The notes under the pieces: generated by a model
What the model was told of the DNA's origin: nothing
Database searches by the model: none
Seen by the model: the letters and a program-made list of their open reading frames with translations, nothing else
DNA from: Promethearchaeota archaeon
Lineage (GTDB): Archaea > Asgardarchaeota > Lokiarchaeia > Helarchaeales > RDOG01
Assembly (NCBI GenBank): GCA_011365055.1
Contig: RDOG01000001.1
Span: forward strand, 62,001 to 126,000
Reading direction: 5' to 3'
DNA length: 64,000 bases
Shown: positions 28,565-38,119 of the stretch, piece after piece
How positions within the stretch are numbered: the stretch's first letter is position 1
Layout of the letters: each line of letters starts with the position of its first letter
Made by a program: the position numbers and the translations under genes

Positions 28565-28746
28565 GATATAGCCTCCTCATATCATAAATTCATAAAAAAT
28601 TTTTCTAATATTTTGGACATCAAATGAGATTAATTTGCTAATTTCCTTTTTTTGTTTTTTTTTAATTTAAATAAGTCTGACAATTCAAGACATATTTAAA
28701 GTTTTAAAATTTTAGATAAAGTAAGAATTTTATTTTGGTGATTATA

Positions 28747-29877
28747 TTGATTGATGATGCATATAATGAAATTCGAGTTAAAATGAATAAAGGATGGCCA
28801 TTAAAATTACCTAAACACGACAAAATTATTGAATTTTTAAAAATTTTATTCCCTTCTGAAGAAGAATTAAAAATCTTATCTGTTTTTGATGCTATATTAT
28901 TTGATTTAAAAAGTATTAAAAAAATCTCGAAACTAACTGGATATTCAATTGAAAAAGTAGAAGAAATTTGTAATAAAATGGCTAAAAGAGGCGTGATTAT
29001 GAAATCTGGCAAAAAATATGCGATGTTTCCAATTATGCCTGGTATTTTTGAATTTTATTTTGTTAGCAGGGCGGATCCCCCTGAAGTGTTGAAGAGAGCT
29101 GCAGAAGTTTTTCATGATATAATTGACACGGGACTTTTAAATGAGTGGTATACTTCAAAATACCCATTTTTTAGGACTTTACCTTCATCCAGCCTTCAAG
29201 AAAAAGTAAAAAGTATCGATATCAATGAAGAAGTTGGTGTTCAACACGAAATTCTAATATATGAAGATGTTGAGAAATATATTAAACGCGCTACAAGCGT
29301 CCGAGTTATAAATTGCGCCTGTCGAACCACAGCATCTTATTTAGGTGATCACTGCGAAAAGCCCATGGACATCTGTATGGCATTAAATTTTGCTAGTGAT
29401 AGTCTAGAGCAATATGATTTAGGAAAGTCGGTTTCAAGAGATGAAGCATTTGAATTATTAAAAACTGCTGAGAAACATGGCTTAGTTCATACGATCATAA
29501 ATGCATCTGGTCCTGATGCTCCAATGTTAATCTGTAATTGTTGTTCCTGTCATTGTGGAGTACTTAGAGGAATAACCGAATTTGATAATCCTAGTGCATT
29601 TGCAAAATCTAATTATAGACCTGAAATTAATCAGGAATTATGTATAAATTGCGAAAAATGTATGAAAATATGTCCAATGAGTGCAATTTGGCACCATTTT
29701 CCTCACGATAAGGATGATGAATTTATGCTTATTAAAGAAGGTCTATGTATTGGATGCGGCTTATGTGCTCATCATTGTCCTAAGGATGCTATTTCGATGA
29801 TAAAAAAGTATGATGACGTGCCTGAAGAATCAATTCTTGGAGTATTTCAAAAAATAGAGGAAACTAGGGGTCATTAA
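28747..29877 (+). CDS. Winged-helix/ferredoxin protein, paralog 2
   Basis: 376 residues from TTG at 28747. This start is chosen because GGTGAT (28737-28742) lies exactly four bases before it; an upstream in-frame TTG at 28735 overlaps the ribosome-binding site. The winged-helix-like N terminus (IKKISKLTGYSIEKVEEICNK) is followed by a Cys-rich domain (VINCACRTTA, CEKPMDICMA, LICNCCSCHCGVL) and a ferredoxin domain (CINCEKCMKICPMSA, CIGCGLCAHHCPKDA). It faces away from paralog 1 across about 180 bp of AT-rich DNA that should hold both promoters. Role as for its paralogs: electron transfer or redox-responsive regulation near the Hdr operon. Confidence 0.77.
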   Translation: MIDDAYNEIRVKMNKGWPLKLPKHDKIIEFLKILFPSEEELKILSVFDAILFDLKSIKKISKLTGYSIEKVEEICNKMAKRGVIMKSGKKYAMFPIMPGIFEFYFVSRADPPEVLKRAAEVFHDIIDTGLLNEWYTSKYPFFRTLPSSSLQEKVKSIDINEEVGVQHEILIYEDVEKYIKRATSVRVINCACRTTASYLGDHCEKPMDICMALNFASDSLEQYDLGKSVSRDEAFELLKTAEKHGLVHTIINASGPDAPMLICNCCSCHCGVLRGITEFDNPSAFAKSNYRPEINQELCINCEKCMKICPMSAIWHHFPHDKDDEFMLIKEGLCIGCGLCAHHCPKDAISMIKKYDDVPEESILGVFQKIEETRGH

Positions 29878-29984
29878 ACCCTTTTCAAATCTTAATTTTT
29901 TTTAAATAGAAATTTTTACCTTTATGAATTGATATTACTTCTGTGTTACTTTATTTTTTAAGAAAAAACCAAATATATTACTTG

Positions 29985-30158
29985 ATGGTAAAAGTAATTG
30001 AAATTGAAGATACTAGTGAATATAAGAATCTTTTTAAAGTTAAATTGAAAAATATGCAAGATATCTATAATATTGCAGAAAAATTGCATTATCCTCTAGT
30101 TTGCAAGAAAGATAAAGAAATTTTTTTAATATATGAGAATGTTTATTATTATTTTTAA
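29985..30158 (+). CDS. Unknown 57-residue protein
   Basis: I do not recognise this protein. From the ATG at 29985 it encodes 57 residues with an alternating strand-helix-strand feel (VKVIEIEDTSEYKNLFKVKL, MQDIYNIAEKLHYP, EIFLIYENVYYYF). A longer version from GTG at 29943 adds 14 residues but has no ribosome-binding site. It sits alone between paralog 2 and the 3' end of the large Hdr operon, which is convergent to it. The composition fits coding sequence, but a chance frame cannot be excluded. Confidence 0.4.
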   Translation: MVKVIEIEDTSEYKNLFKVKLKNMQDIYNIAEKLHYPLVCKKDKEIFLIYENVYYYF

Positions 30159-30235
30159 TAGAACAAAAGAAAAATAGACTTATATTTTAAATTAAATAAG
30201 AATTAAACGTTTTTCTTTTTTTAATATTCACCTTA

Positions 30236-31363
30236 TTATTTTTGGTATACTCCATGCTTTTTTACATAATCAATTATTAATTGAATGTTCTCTGGAGGCG
30301 CATCAGAAGCAACTTCACAACCTGATCCCAATAAATAACCTCCTCCTGGTCCAACTTCTTCTATAAGTCTCTGGACATATTTTTCAATCTCATTTGGAGA
30401 ACCAATTTTTTGTAATGTTGGTGAAATATTTCCCATTAAGCACATTTTATCTCCAACTATCTTTTTAGCACGAAATATATCTGTCATTTCTAAATGTAAA
30501 ATGTATTTACCTTTAGGTAGTTCATTAAATCGCTCTAAAACTAATCCCCAATCCGTATCCATATGAAATAAATTAGTATAACCATCTTTTTGATTGTTTT
30601 TACAAAATTTTTCTATATATGGGAAAACGAGTTCATCAAATTGTTTTGGGGAAATAAAAGATGAGGATACTCGTTCAAGGCATAAATATGCTCTCTTCAC
30701 GTTAGTAATTTGTTTTAATAATTTTTCAGTTGCGAGCATGCCCCTCCACATAAATTCGCACATTTGTTTAATATCTTCCTTATGTGTTCTAATATACCGT
30801 GAAAATCGTTTTATTCCTAATAAATAAGATAATGTTTCTAATGGAGTAATCATTGCAGAACCTGTGTAGATTGGAACTTTTTTAATATCTTGCCAGTAAT
30901 TGATGAACTTTCTAATTTTTATGAATTCCATTTGAGTTTGTCGAACTTTTGGGATTGGTACCTTTTTCCATAATATGGAAAAACCATGTTCATATATTTT
31001 TCTAAAATCTGTGATGTCTAATACAGGTTCTTCGACAAATTGTAAGGAGCCTCCAATATATTTTGGGATTCTGAGCTCTGAAAAATAACCACTATGCGCG
31101 ACTGGAACTGGATCGTAAAAACTATAAATCCTTCCCATGGGAACATGTACTAAGTCTAGATCTCCTCCGTGATAATTATAAGTATGTTCTACCGCATTTG
31201 CAGCAATATTAAAATCGTCCATAACATATTTCCAAGGTGATATCTTTGCGCAATTTGCATAATAATAATCCATAAGAAAGCAAATCGGTATTCGATCTGC
31301 TTCTTCTAAATTGACTGCTTTATCAACACGTTCAATAGAAGTCATTGTACCATTAGTCGTCAA
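30236..31363 (-). CDS. UroD/MtaA-family methyltransferase, last gene of the Hdr operon
   Basis: 375 residues from TTG at 31363, with GGGAG nine bases upstream; ATG at 31345 is an alternative. The UroD TIM barrel is clear (EEADRIPICFLMD, SAMITPLETLSYLLG, HLEMTD, CLMGNISPTL, GGGYLLGSGCEVASDAPPENI). The family includes haem-pathway decarboxylases and cobamide-dependent methyltransferases such as MtaA/MtbA. No haem genes are nearby, and the operon carries a SAM methyltransferase and Hdr subunits, so a methyltransferase is the better reading. The metal-site His is in FHMDTDW (His-x-Asp, where MtaA has His-x-Cys), with a later Cys in GSGCEV. Its start overlaps the preceding gene by 11 bases. Confidence 0.8.
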   Translation of the reverse strand: MTTNGTMTSIERVDKAVNLEEADRIPICFLMDYYYANCAKISPWKYVMDDFNIAANAVEHTYNYHGGDLDLVHVPMGRIYSFYDPVPVAHSGYFSELRIPKYIGGSLQFVEEPVLDITDFRKIYEHGFSILWKKVPIPKVRQTQMEFIKIRKFINYWQDIKKVPIYTGSAMITPLETLSYLLGIKRFSRYIRTHKEDIKQMCEFMWRGMLATEKLLKQITNVKRAYLCLERVSSSFISPKQFDELVFPYIEKFCKNNQKDGYTNLFHMDTDWGLVLERFNELPKGKYILHLEMTDIFRAKKIVGDKMCLMGNISPTLQKIGSPNEIEKYVQRLIEEVGPGGGYLLGSGCEVASDAPPENIQLIIDYVKKHGVYQK

Positions 31364-31742
31364 CAGTAAAATCTCCCTTATTTATAGCATCTAAACGCTT
31401 GATAATAGCAATATTTAATTTGATTAGCTTTCTTAGATTAGAAAATGATAAGTTATTAGAACTCTTACTACCTTTTCCCCTTATAAATCCAATTATTAGA
31501 TTAAAATCCAATAGTTCTTTAAGAATTTTTAAAAAATAGGGGATGTATTTATTAATATCTTTTACTAATTGCAATGTACTAATTTTATATTGTTCCTTAT
31601 AATTTTGACCAAATAAAAATTCAGCAATATCATCAGCATAATCTTTATTAATCCCCATTTTAAACTCAACTGAAATATTTTTAATATTTTTATTAATTGA
31701 AGAACTATTTAATCCTTGTTTTACTACTTTTTTTGAGCACAA
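31353..31742 (-). CDS. Unknown 129-residue helical protein inside the Hdr operon
   Basis: I do not recognise this family. The protein is basic and helical, with segments INKDYADDIAEFLFGQNYKE, LVKDINKYIPYFLKILKELL and a Lys/Ser-rich loop (GKGSKSSNNLSF). It has only one Cys, near the start, so it is not an Fe-S protein. It overlaps the SAM methyltransferase end by 19 bases and the UroD-family start by 11 bases. Such overlaps argue that it is a real, cotranslated gene whose product works with those two. A small adaptor or substrate-docking subunit is a guess. Confidence 0.6.
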   Translation of the reverse strand: MCSKKVVKQGLNSSSINKNIKNISVEFKMGINKDYADDIAEFLFGQNYKEQYKISTLQLVKDINKYIPYFLKILKELLDFNLIIGFIRGKGSKSSNNLSFSNLRKLIKLNIAIIKRLDAINKGDFTVDD

Positions 31743-32392
31743 ATTATAAAATGAGCATTACGAAGAGGAAATTGAAGCCTTTTATGAATTGCTATTTCAA
31801 TATGTTCTATTTTTTCAATAAAGATTCTTAATTTCCAACCTTTGAAATAGGTTTTCAATTCATCTTCTTCAAAATAATGATGAATTACTCCTTTTTCTAA
31901 ACCTTCTGTATGTATAAAAGAATTTTTTTCAATTTTTTCTCCCATTCCATAATCTTGTGCTTTATTAGAAATTAAACTTAACAAAATTAATCCATTTGGA
32001 ATGATTGATGCTTTTAAAATTTCGATTCGTTTGGAGAAATCTTTAATACTCATATGCTGTAAAACATTCCAAGATAGAATTCCGTGAAACTTTATATCTC
32101 TCCACGGACTTTCCGTAACATCTGCGACTTTCAGGTGAGTTGAGACATTTTCCTTATCAAGCCATTTTTTTGTTAATTTAATTCCATTTTCAGAAATATC
32201 TGTTGCATAAGTATTAAAACCATATCTTGCAAAAAACACTGTATGTCTGCCTGCCCCGCATCCAACATCCCATATTTTCAAATCTTCATCTTTAAATTCA
32301 TCTTTTATTATATATGCAAAATCATACACATATTCAGAGGTACCTCCTCTTATGTACTTACCTTGTTTAAAAATTTCATCCCACGTTGGCAT
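31724..32392 (-). CDS. Class I SAM-dependent methyltransferase
   Basis: 222 residues. Motif I is IWDVGCGAGRHTVFFARYG (AdoMet glycine loop, near residue 40), followed by YATDISENGI (acidic residue binding the ribose), LKVADVTESPW and SWNVLQHMS (motif IV/post). The C-terminal strands end in HFIICAQKK. This is the generic small-molecule Rossmann methyltransferase fold; the substrate is not evident. It starts three bases after the hdrB stop and overlaps the next gene, so it belongs to the Hdr operon. With the UroD-family protein it supplies the methyl-chemistry part of that operon. Confidence 0.85.
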   Translation of the reverse strand: MPTWDEIFKQGKYIRGGTSEYVYDFAYIIKDEFKDEDLKIWDVGCGAGRHTVFFARYGFNTYATDISENGIKLTKKWLDKENVSTHLKVADVTESPWRDIKFHGILSWNVLQHMSIKDFSKRIEILKASIIPNGLILLSLISNKAQDYGMGEKIEKNSFIHTEGLEKGVIHHYFEEDELKTYFKGWKLRIFIEKIEHIEIAIHKRLQFPLRNAHFIICAQKK

Positions 32393-32395
32393 TAT

Positions 32396-33259
32396 TCACA
32401 CAAACTTTTCAATAAATTCTGGCTCAATTCGATGTAATTCAAGCCCTAACATTTCTACATCAATTCCCATTGCTAAACCTAGTAATTGAGTTAAATATAA
32501 CACAGGAATATTAAATTCTTCTTCATATGTATCTTGAACTTTTAACTGAATTAAATCAAATTGAATTGTACAAAAAGGGCATACGCTTATTATGCAGTCA
32601 ACATTTGCTTTTTGGGCTCCTTGGAACTTTAATCTTGCCATTTTTACACTAATATTTTCATCAATACTTAATAACGGGGCACCACAACAATTTAATTTAT
32701 TCTGCCAATCAATTGATATTGCTCCCGTGAGCTCAACAAGTTCATCAAGTTTTTTAGGAGATTCTATATCATCAAATTTTGATACTTCAGAAGGTTTTAA
32801 GAGATGACAACCATAATGAACCGCAGCTTTAATCCCATTTAATGGTATTTTTATATTTTGTTTTATCTTGTCATAACCAATTTCTAATAATAATTCTATA
32901 TAATGTTTAACTTCGATTTTACCCTGAAATTCCATATTAATTTCTTTTAAAATCTCATTCACTTTATTTTTTAATTTCTTATCAGTTTTTAATAACTGAT
33001 TTACTTCTTTTAAAGTCCCATAACATCCATTACATAATGTAGCTATATTTAATCCCATTTTTTCTGCTACAACTAAATTTCTAGCCGCCATGACTAACCA
33101 AGCGTGATGATCAACAGATTTAAAATTAAGACCACAGCAAGCTTGATCTTCCATATCTATTAATTCAATTCCTAATTTTTTTGCGACTTGCCTTGCAGAT
33201 GCATCATATTGATTAGTTCTAGCAGGGACTGTACATCCTAAAAAATAAGCATATTTCAT
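32396..33259 (-). CDS. hdrB: Heterodisulfide reductase subunit B-like protein
   Basis: 287 residues with two CCG domains, the hallmark of HdrB: YFLGCTVPAR...DQACCGLNF...LCNGCYGTL in the first half and VHYGCHLLKPSE...LNCCGAPL...VCPFCTIQFD in the second. Each CX(n)CCGX(n)CXXC set holds a noncubane [4Fe-4S] cluster that in methanogens reduces CoM-S-S-CoB. The operon has no methyl-CoM reductase, so the real disulfide or acceptor may differ. It follows hdrC by two bases, the usual HdrC-HdrB order, and precedes the SAM methyltransferase by three bases. Confidence 0.93.
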   Translation of the reverse strand: MKYAYFLGCTVPARTNQYDASARQVAKKLGIELIDMEDQACCGLNFKSVDHHAWLVMAARNLVVAEKMGLNIATLCNGCYGTLKEVNQLLKTDKKLKNKVNEILKEINMEFQGKIEVKHYIELLLEIGYDKIKQNIKIPLNGIKAAVHYGCHLLKPSEVSKFDDIESPKKLDELVELTGAISIDWQNKLNCCGAPLLSIDENISVKMARLKFQGAQKANVDCIISVCPFCTIQFDLIQLKVQDTYEEEFNIPVLYLTQLLGLAMGIDVEMLGLELHRIEPEFIEKFV

Positions 33260-33261
33260 TT

Positions 33262-33804
33262 TTATTTTTCTCCTCCTATTTTTTTGGAGATTTCAATTTT
33301 ATCAAGTATCTTTTTAATTGGTTCTATGTTTATTTTTGGTGCAGGAGGTAATTCTAATTCATCCCGTTCATCTTCTTGCATGTCCGTAATTTCTGCAGTT
33401 CTTCCTTCAGAGATCATCATTTCTGATAGCATTTTTATTCCTTTAGGAATTTTTCCAATAGTTTCAACTGCCATATTTTTAAGAATAAAGAGTATTTCAG
33501 TAACTTTAACGCTTTGCGGGCATCTTTCCAAACAATTATAACAAGTTGAACATAACCAAATTGAATTTAATGTTTCAGATTTTAGAACTTGATCTTTCAT
33601 TCCAATTAAAGACATGTGAATTATTTGATGGGGTGCAAAGTCTGCAACTTCTGCTATTGGACATCCTGATGAACACGTTCCACATAAATAACAATTGAAT
33701 ATGGTATTTCCTTCTCTATATTTTGCAATTTCATATTTAAAATTATAATCCAAATCTTCATCTTTAATTGGATTTTTTTCAATACCTTTTATAGTAGATT
33801 CCAT
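33262..33804 (-). CDS. hdrC: Heterodisulfide reductase subunit C-like protein
   Basis: 180 residues from the ATG at 33804. I prefer it to the in-frame ATG at 33867, because the upstream gene ends at 33816 and a GTGA lies just before 33804. Two [4Fe-4S] motifs, CYLCGTCSSGCP and CSTCYNCLERCP, are set in a helical framework of normal HdrC size. It relays electrons from HdrA to HdrB. The short spacing on both sides (11 bases after the coiled-coil/ferredoxin gene and two bases before hdrB) places it firmly in the operon. Confidence 0.93.
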   Translation of the reverse strand: MESTIKGIEKNPIKDEDLDYNFKYEIAKYREGNTIFNCYLCGTCSSGCPIAEVADFAPHQIIHMSLIGMKDQVLKSETLNSIWLCSTCYNCLERCPQSVKVTEILFILKNMAVETIGKIPKGIKMLSEMMISEGRTAEITDMQEDERDELELPPAPKINIEPIKKILDKIEISKKIGGEK

Positions 33805-33815
33805 TTTTTTCACTT

Positions 33816-36020
33816 TCAAAATATTTTTTGCGCAGATAAATTCTTTATTATTTCTGGTATGTTCCAAACTTCTTCAAAAATTATTGCTTTATTTGGACAT
33901 TTTTCTAAACATTCTTTACATGCAATACATTTAATTGGATCAAAAACAGACTTGCCAAATCCTAAAATATCCTTTGGTAATTTTATCTCACTAGGTCTTT
34001 TCTTTGCCATTTTTTTAATTAGAAATATTATTTCTCGTTTATTTTCTGGTAATAGATTAATCTCTTCATCATTCATTTCAAATAACAAAGTTAAATTCCA
34101 ACGTTTTTCTAAGATAGCTGCATTTTCAGGACATATTCTTTCACATTTCCCACATGAAATACATTTTTTTTCATCAGATTCTATGGTTCCAAAGCCTATA
34201 ATTTCTTCAGGTTTAATGAGTGAAGAATAATTCTCATCTACTTTAGTAATTTTAATTGGAACCAATTTTGAAAAATCTAATTCTCTTTCACCGACAATAA
34301 CCTTACTTCTTAAGCTTAAAAATTTATCATTAAATTCCTGAATTTTTTCAAAAATATAAACGAATTCATTTTCAAAAAAATTTTCGTCATCAATATTCAA
34401 TTTATTTATTTCTATTAAAAATCCTTTTATTTTATTGATTAATTCATTGATTTCAAAAAGATATTCTGCTATATTCTTTGATTTTTCCTTCAGAAAATCC
34501 AAAGTTTTAATGAACTTGAATAAATTATCAAAAAATGTATTCAAGAATTTCTCAAGAGTTGATGGTTTTCTTGGAATATTAAAAACTTGATATTCTTCAT
34601 GAGCATCTTTTATAATTATTTCATCATTCATTCGTAAGATATTTAATAATATAAATAATTTAGACCTAGGAATATTTGTATAAGCTTCTAATTGAATAAT
34701 ATTTAGGGGTCCAAATTTTTTGATTGCCCAAATAATCTTACCTTTCAAGTAATCTTGACTAAGGAGAGTTTCAAAAGTATCTGAAATTCTTTGTTCATCA
34801 ACTAATTGTTTCTGAAGATTTTCATCTTTTTCTACAATAAGTGGCAATCTATACATTTTATAAGCTTCAATCATTGAATCTAGTTTAAACTTTAAATCTT
34901 GGTCTATTATCGTTTTCTTAGGCATTAAATTTTCTAGTGCTCGTAAAATTTTTTCCAAATCGTTTAATTCTGTCTCATATATTTTAAAATTAATTTTTAT
35001 CAAATTATTTGAAAGTTCTATTAGATTATTTAATTTCAAAGATAGTTTAGGTAGGATAACTTGTATATTTTTGTCAACTTCAATTTTATAACTATTTAAT
35101 TTATCTTTAATACTTTCTAAAGCCTTCGATAATTGATTACCTAAAAGATTATTAGAATAAATATGATGTCCTTCAAATTCTCCGACTTCAATTATCAATC
35201 CTTTTTCTATTAATGAAAGCAAGCTGGCGAAAAGTCTTTTTGAATTCAATTTTGTTTTTATATGCATCGAGTCAATTGACATGTTTCCAAAATTAGATAA
35301 TAAATATAGTATGATTGCTTCAATAAAATTTGGTTTTAATTGGTTATTAAATAAGATATCTGCTCGTTTATCATTAATTTTATTATTCTTATAGGATTTT
35401 TTCAACTGAGAATATATATATGATGAATTTTTGGAGTAAAAAGAGGTTGTATATTCCTTCAATATGGGTGAAGCTTCATTAAAATTATTTATTGCATCTA
35501 ATTTATTAAATAAATTCATAATTTGAGTTAAATTTTCTTCATTTTTACTTATATTCAATTTTTGAAACTCAATTTCTTTATCTATTTTTGCTTTTAATTG
35601 ATTTAAAATATCATCAATGGCAGTTAAATTTTCTAAATATGTGACTTTAGAAGAAAATATCGATACTTCTCCTTTTTCAATAACTTTTTGTGCTTTTGTT
35701 TCCAAAATTTTTAAAATGTTTACCTTTAATTCGACATCGATTGGAAGCTTTTCATTTGATAACTCTTTTTCGATTTGTCTGAAAAATTCTAAATTATCAA
35801 TTTTCTTTATTAGATTTTTTTTATTATCAATTTCTTCAAGTTTAATAATGAGATTTTTATTAACTGAATTTAATTGTTCTAATAAATTTGTAGTTAATAA
35901 TTCGAATTCGTTTAAATTTTCGATTCTTATTTCTAATTTTTCTTCATCCGCTTTTTTTAAGTCCATTATCTTAAAAATAAATTCATATAACTTCTTACGT
36001 TTTGGCGGAATTTCGATCAT
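33816..36020 (-). CDS. Coiled-coil/winged-helix protein with two C-terminal [4Fe-4S] motifs
   Basis: 734 residues, an architecture I do not recognise. Residues 1-180 are charged and coiled-coil-like (LLEQLNSVNKNLIIKLEEI, LNQLKAKIDKEIEFQK). A first winged-helix-like unit follows near 235-300 (IILYLLSNFGNMSIDSMHI). Another coiled coil follows at about 300-410, then a second winged-helix-like unit at about 430-475 (IIWAIKKFGPLNIIQLEAYT) and more helices. The last ~130 residues carry two ferredoxin motifs (CISCGKCERICPENA, CIACKECLEKCPNKA), each preceded by the phrase E/D-IIGFG or DILGFG. It sits between hdrA and hdrC, so it may be a scaffold or electron relay for the Hdr complex. DNA binding is possible but unproven. 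Confidence 0.6.
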   Translation of the reverse strand: MIEIPPKRKKLYEFIFKIMDLKKADEEKLEIRIENLNEFELLTTNLLEQLNSVNKNLIIKLEEIDNKKNLIKKIDNLEFFRQIEKELSNEKLPIDVELKVNILKILETKAQKVIEKGEVSIFSSKVTYLENLTAIDDILNQLKAKIDKEIEFQKLNISKNEENLTQIMNLFNKLDAINNFNEASPILKEYTTSFYSKNSSYIYSQLKKSYKNNKINDKRADILFNNQLKPNFIEAIILYLLSNFGNMSIDSMHIKTKLNSKRLFASLLSLIEKGLIIEVGEFEGHHIYSNNLLGNQLSKALESIKDKLNSYKIEVDKNIQVILPKLSLKLNNLIELSNNLIKINFKIYETELNDLEKILRALENLMPKKTIIDQDLKFKLDSMIEAYKMYRLPLIVEKDENLQKQLVDEQRISDTFETLLSQDYLKGKIIWAIKKFGPLNIIQLEAYTNIPRSKLFILLNILRMNDEIIIKDAHEEYQVFNIPRKPSTLEKFLNTFFDNLFKFIKTLDFLKEKSKNIAEYLFEINELINKIKGFLIEINKLNIDDENFFENEFVYIFEKIQEFNDKFLSLRSKVIVGERELDFSKLVPIKITKVDENYSSLIKPEEIIGFGTIESDEKKCISCGKCERICPENAAILEKRWNLTLLFEMNDEEINLLPENKREIIFLIKKMAKKRPSEIKLPKDILGFGKSVFDPIKCIACKECLEKCPNKAIIFEEVWNIPEIIKNLSAQKIF

Positions 36021-36022
36021 GG

Positions 36023-38119
36023 TTATATCCTGCCCTCTTCATTATCTCTTTCTAATCTTTTTATCATCATGCTAACTGCTTGCATAAATTTTTCCGGTTC
36101 AGCTGAATATAAGGGGAATATTTCAATAATATCTTCATTCCACCCTATTTCTTTTAATAATTCTTTTAGTACTAAAACTTCTAAAGTTGCTTTAACGTTT
36201 CCTTTTAAATAATGACACCGATCTTCTGCACAACTAAATAATAATATTTGTTTTGCGCCTTTATCTAATGCATAAAGCAGATCTAAAAATGAAACTCTTC
36301 CTATACAAGGTACATTTAGAAGTCTTAAATTTTCAGAATATTTCCATTTCAACATTCCAATAGAATCTATTGTAGAATATGCACATTCATAACAAGTTAT
36401 GCCTAACATTATGTTTTCATCATTTGAATCCTCTAAAATTGCGTCAATTTGTGAAATTAACTGATTTTTATTCATTACTTTTAATTGTGCAGCTGCTGTT
36501 GGACAGATTCCCGCACAAATTCCACATCCTTTACAAAGCATTTCATCAATTTCAGCCTTAAATTGATCTTTTTCGATTTCATATAAAATGGGTATTTTAA
36601 ATGGACATATTTCAACACATAAGCCGCATCCATTACATTTATCTTTATCAATTTTGGTTATAGTCAATTCTTTTGATAAATTTAATTCTAAATGATCTTG
36701 ATAAACTTTTAATGCTACAGCATTACTTTCAGATTTACATTTTAAAATTGTCTTTGGACCTGATACTGTTCCACATACATAAATTCCTTTCCTATTTACT
36801 TCCACTCTCCGTAATTTATCGTATAATTCTTTAACAAATCCATCTTCAGTTAATTCTACTTGGAGAAATTTTAATAATTCTTTATTATTTTGATTTGGAA
36901 TAAGAGCTGTTGATAGTACAACAAGATCATTTTTAAGAAGAAGGAATTGATTTGCAATTGTATCATATATCTTTGAAATTAAATACTCATTTTCATTAAA
37001 GATTTCTGCTACTTTTCCTCGAATAAAATTAATTCCTAAATTTCGTGCTTTTTGATAGGTAAGTTCATCGAGAAACGGAGTCCTAAGATCGAAATAGCTT
37101 ATTGTTATGTTTAAATCCTTATATTTTTCTTTTAACTCTATAGCGTGATTTATAGCAGAATTACAGCAATAAGCACTACAATATTTAAAATGATTTTCAT
37201 CTCTTGATCCAATACATTGTATCATCAAAATATTTTTTAATACTTCATCATTCTTTGGATTTCTTAAAGATCCGTTACTTTTCAAAATTAATTTCGATAA
37301 TTCTTCTAAAGTAATAATATTTTCTTCAAGATATCTGAATTGAAGCATATCATATGGTTTATATATATCATGCCCTGTTGCAATGATTATATTTGAACAA
37401 ACAAGTGGTTTTTCTTGATCTTCTAGTTTAATTTTAAATTTTGGAAAAGTACCATCAATCCATTCTACATTTTTCTCAAGATGAAATTCTATATTATTCT
37501 TGTTTATTTCTTTAATTAATTCGTTGATGATGGTCTTTCCATTCATATTATAGGGGAATACATTACTAATGTTATTTACACGTCCTCCAAGTTTTTCTTC
37601 CTTCTCAATTATGATTGGATTTAATCCAATTGAATGAATGTCAAGAGCGGCTTGTAATCCACTAATTCCTCCACCGATAATACAAACATAAGAATTTATT
37701 TCCATTTGTTTAATTTCAATATTTTCTGAATATTTAATTTTATTAACGGAAGCTTTTATTAATGCTATGGCTTTTTTTGTAGCTTTTTCTTTATTATTTG
37801 AAACCCATGCAACTTGTTCCCGAATATTAGCAATATCAAAATGATAAGGGGAAATTTTTTTATCCCTCAAAAAATCTTGAACTACCATTTCAAGTTTTTG
37901 CGGTGTACATGATGCAATAACTGCACGATTATTAGGTTCTTTCAAAAAATTTGCAATCTTTTCAAGCCCATCTTTACTACATAAAAAATCTAAAGTTTCA
38001 AATTCTATTTTTAGAAGATTTTTAATTGAATTTTCTAAAAAATTAAAATCTAAAGTATCTAAAGTATCTTTACAAGTGCAAGCAAATACTTTAATTTTTA
38101 AATCCTTGTTCATTTTCAC
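36023..38119 (-). CDS. hdrA: HdrA-like flavoprotein fused to an MvhD domain
   Basis: 698 residues: an HdrA N-terminal domain (1-130, with IASCTPQ and IANIREQVAW); an FAD-binding Rossmann core (VCIIGGGISGLQAALDI near 145); the HdrA inserts IQCIGSRDENHFKYCSAYCC and FDLRTPF; two ferredoxin motifs (CNGCGLCVEICPFKI, CKGCGICAGICPTAA); and a C-terminal MvhD-type [2Fe-2S] domain (CYECAYSTIDSIG, NVPCIGRVSF, SCAEDRCHY). In the N-terminal domain the usual CxCG reads CTCKD, so that cluster loop is altered. HdrA splits electron pairs at its flavin. It overlaps the preceding HdrA-like gene by four bases. Confidence 0.9.
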   Translation of the reverse strand: MKMNKDLKIKVFACTCKDTLDTLDFNFLENSIKNLLKIEFETLDFLCSKDGLEKIANFLKEPNNRAVIASCTPQKLEMVVQDFLRDKKISPYHFDIANIREQVAWVSNNKEKATKKAIALIKASVNKIKYSENIEIKQMEINSYVCIIGGGISGLQAALDIHSIGLNPIIIEKEEKLGGRVNNISNVFPYNMNGKTIINELIKEINKNNIEFHLEKNVEWIDGTFPKFKIKLEDQEKPLVCSNIIIATGHDIYKPYDMLQFRYLEENIITLEELSKLILKSNGSLRNPKNDEVLKNILMIQCIGSRDENHFKYCSAYCCNSAINHAIELKEKYKDLNITISYFDLRTPFLDELTYQKARNLGINFIRGKVAEIFNENEYLISKIYDTIANQFLLLKNDLVVLSTALIPNQNNKELLKFLQVELTEDGFVKELYDKLRRVEVNRKGIYVCGTVSGPKTILKCKSESNAVALKVYQDHLELNLSKELTITKIDKDKCNGCGLCVEICPFKIPILYEIEKDQFKAEIDEMLCKGCGICAGICPTAAAQLKVMNKNQLISQIDAILEDSNDENIMLGITCYECAYSTIDSIGMLKWKYSENLRLLNVPCIGRVSFLDLLYALDKGAKQILLFSCAEDRCHYLKGNVKATLEVLVLKELLKEIGWNEDIIEIFPLYSAEPEKFMQAVSMMIKRLERDNEEGRI

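Noticed and set aside
30236..31363. UroD-family gene as a haem biosynthesis enzyme
   Set aside because: No other tetrapyrrole genes are nearby, and the operon context is Hdr plus methyltransferase; the methyltransferase branch fits better.
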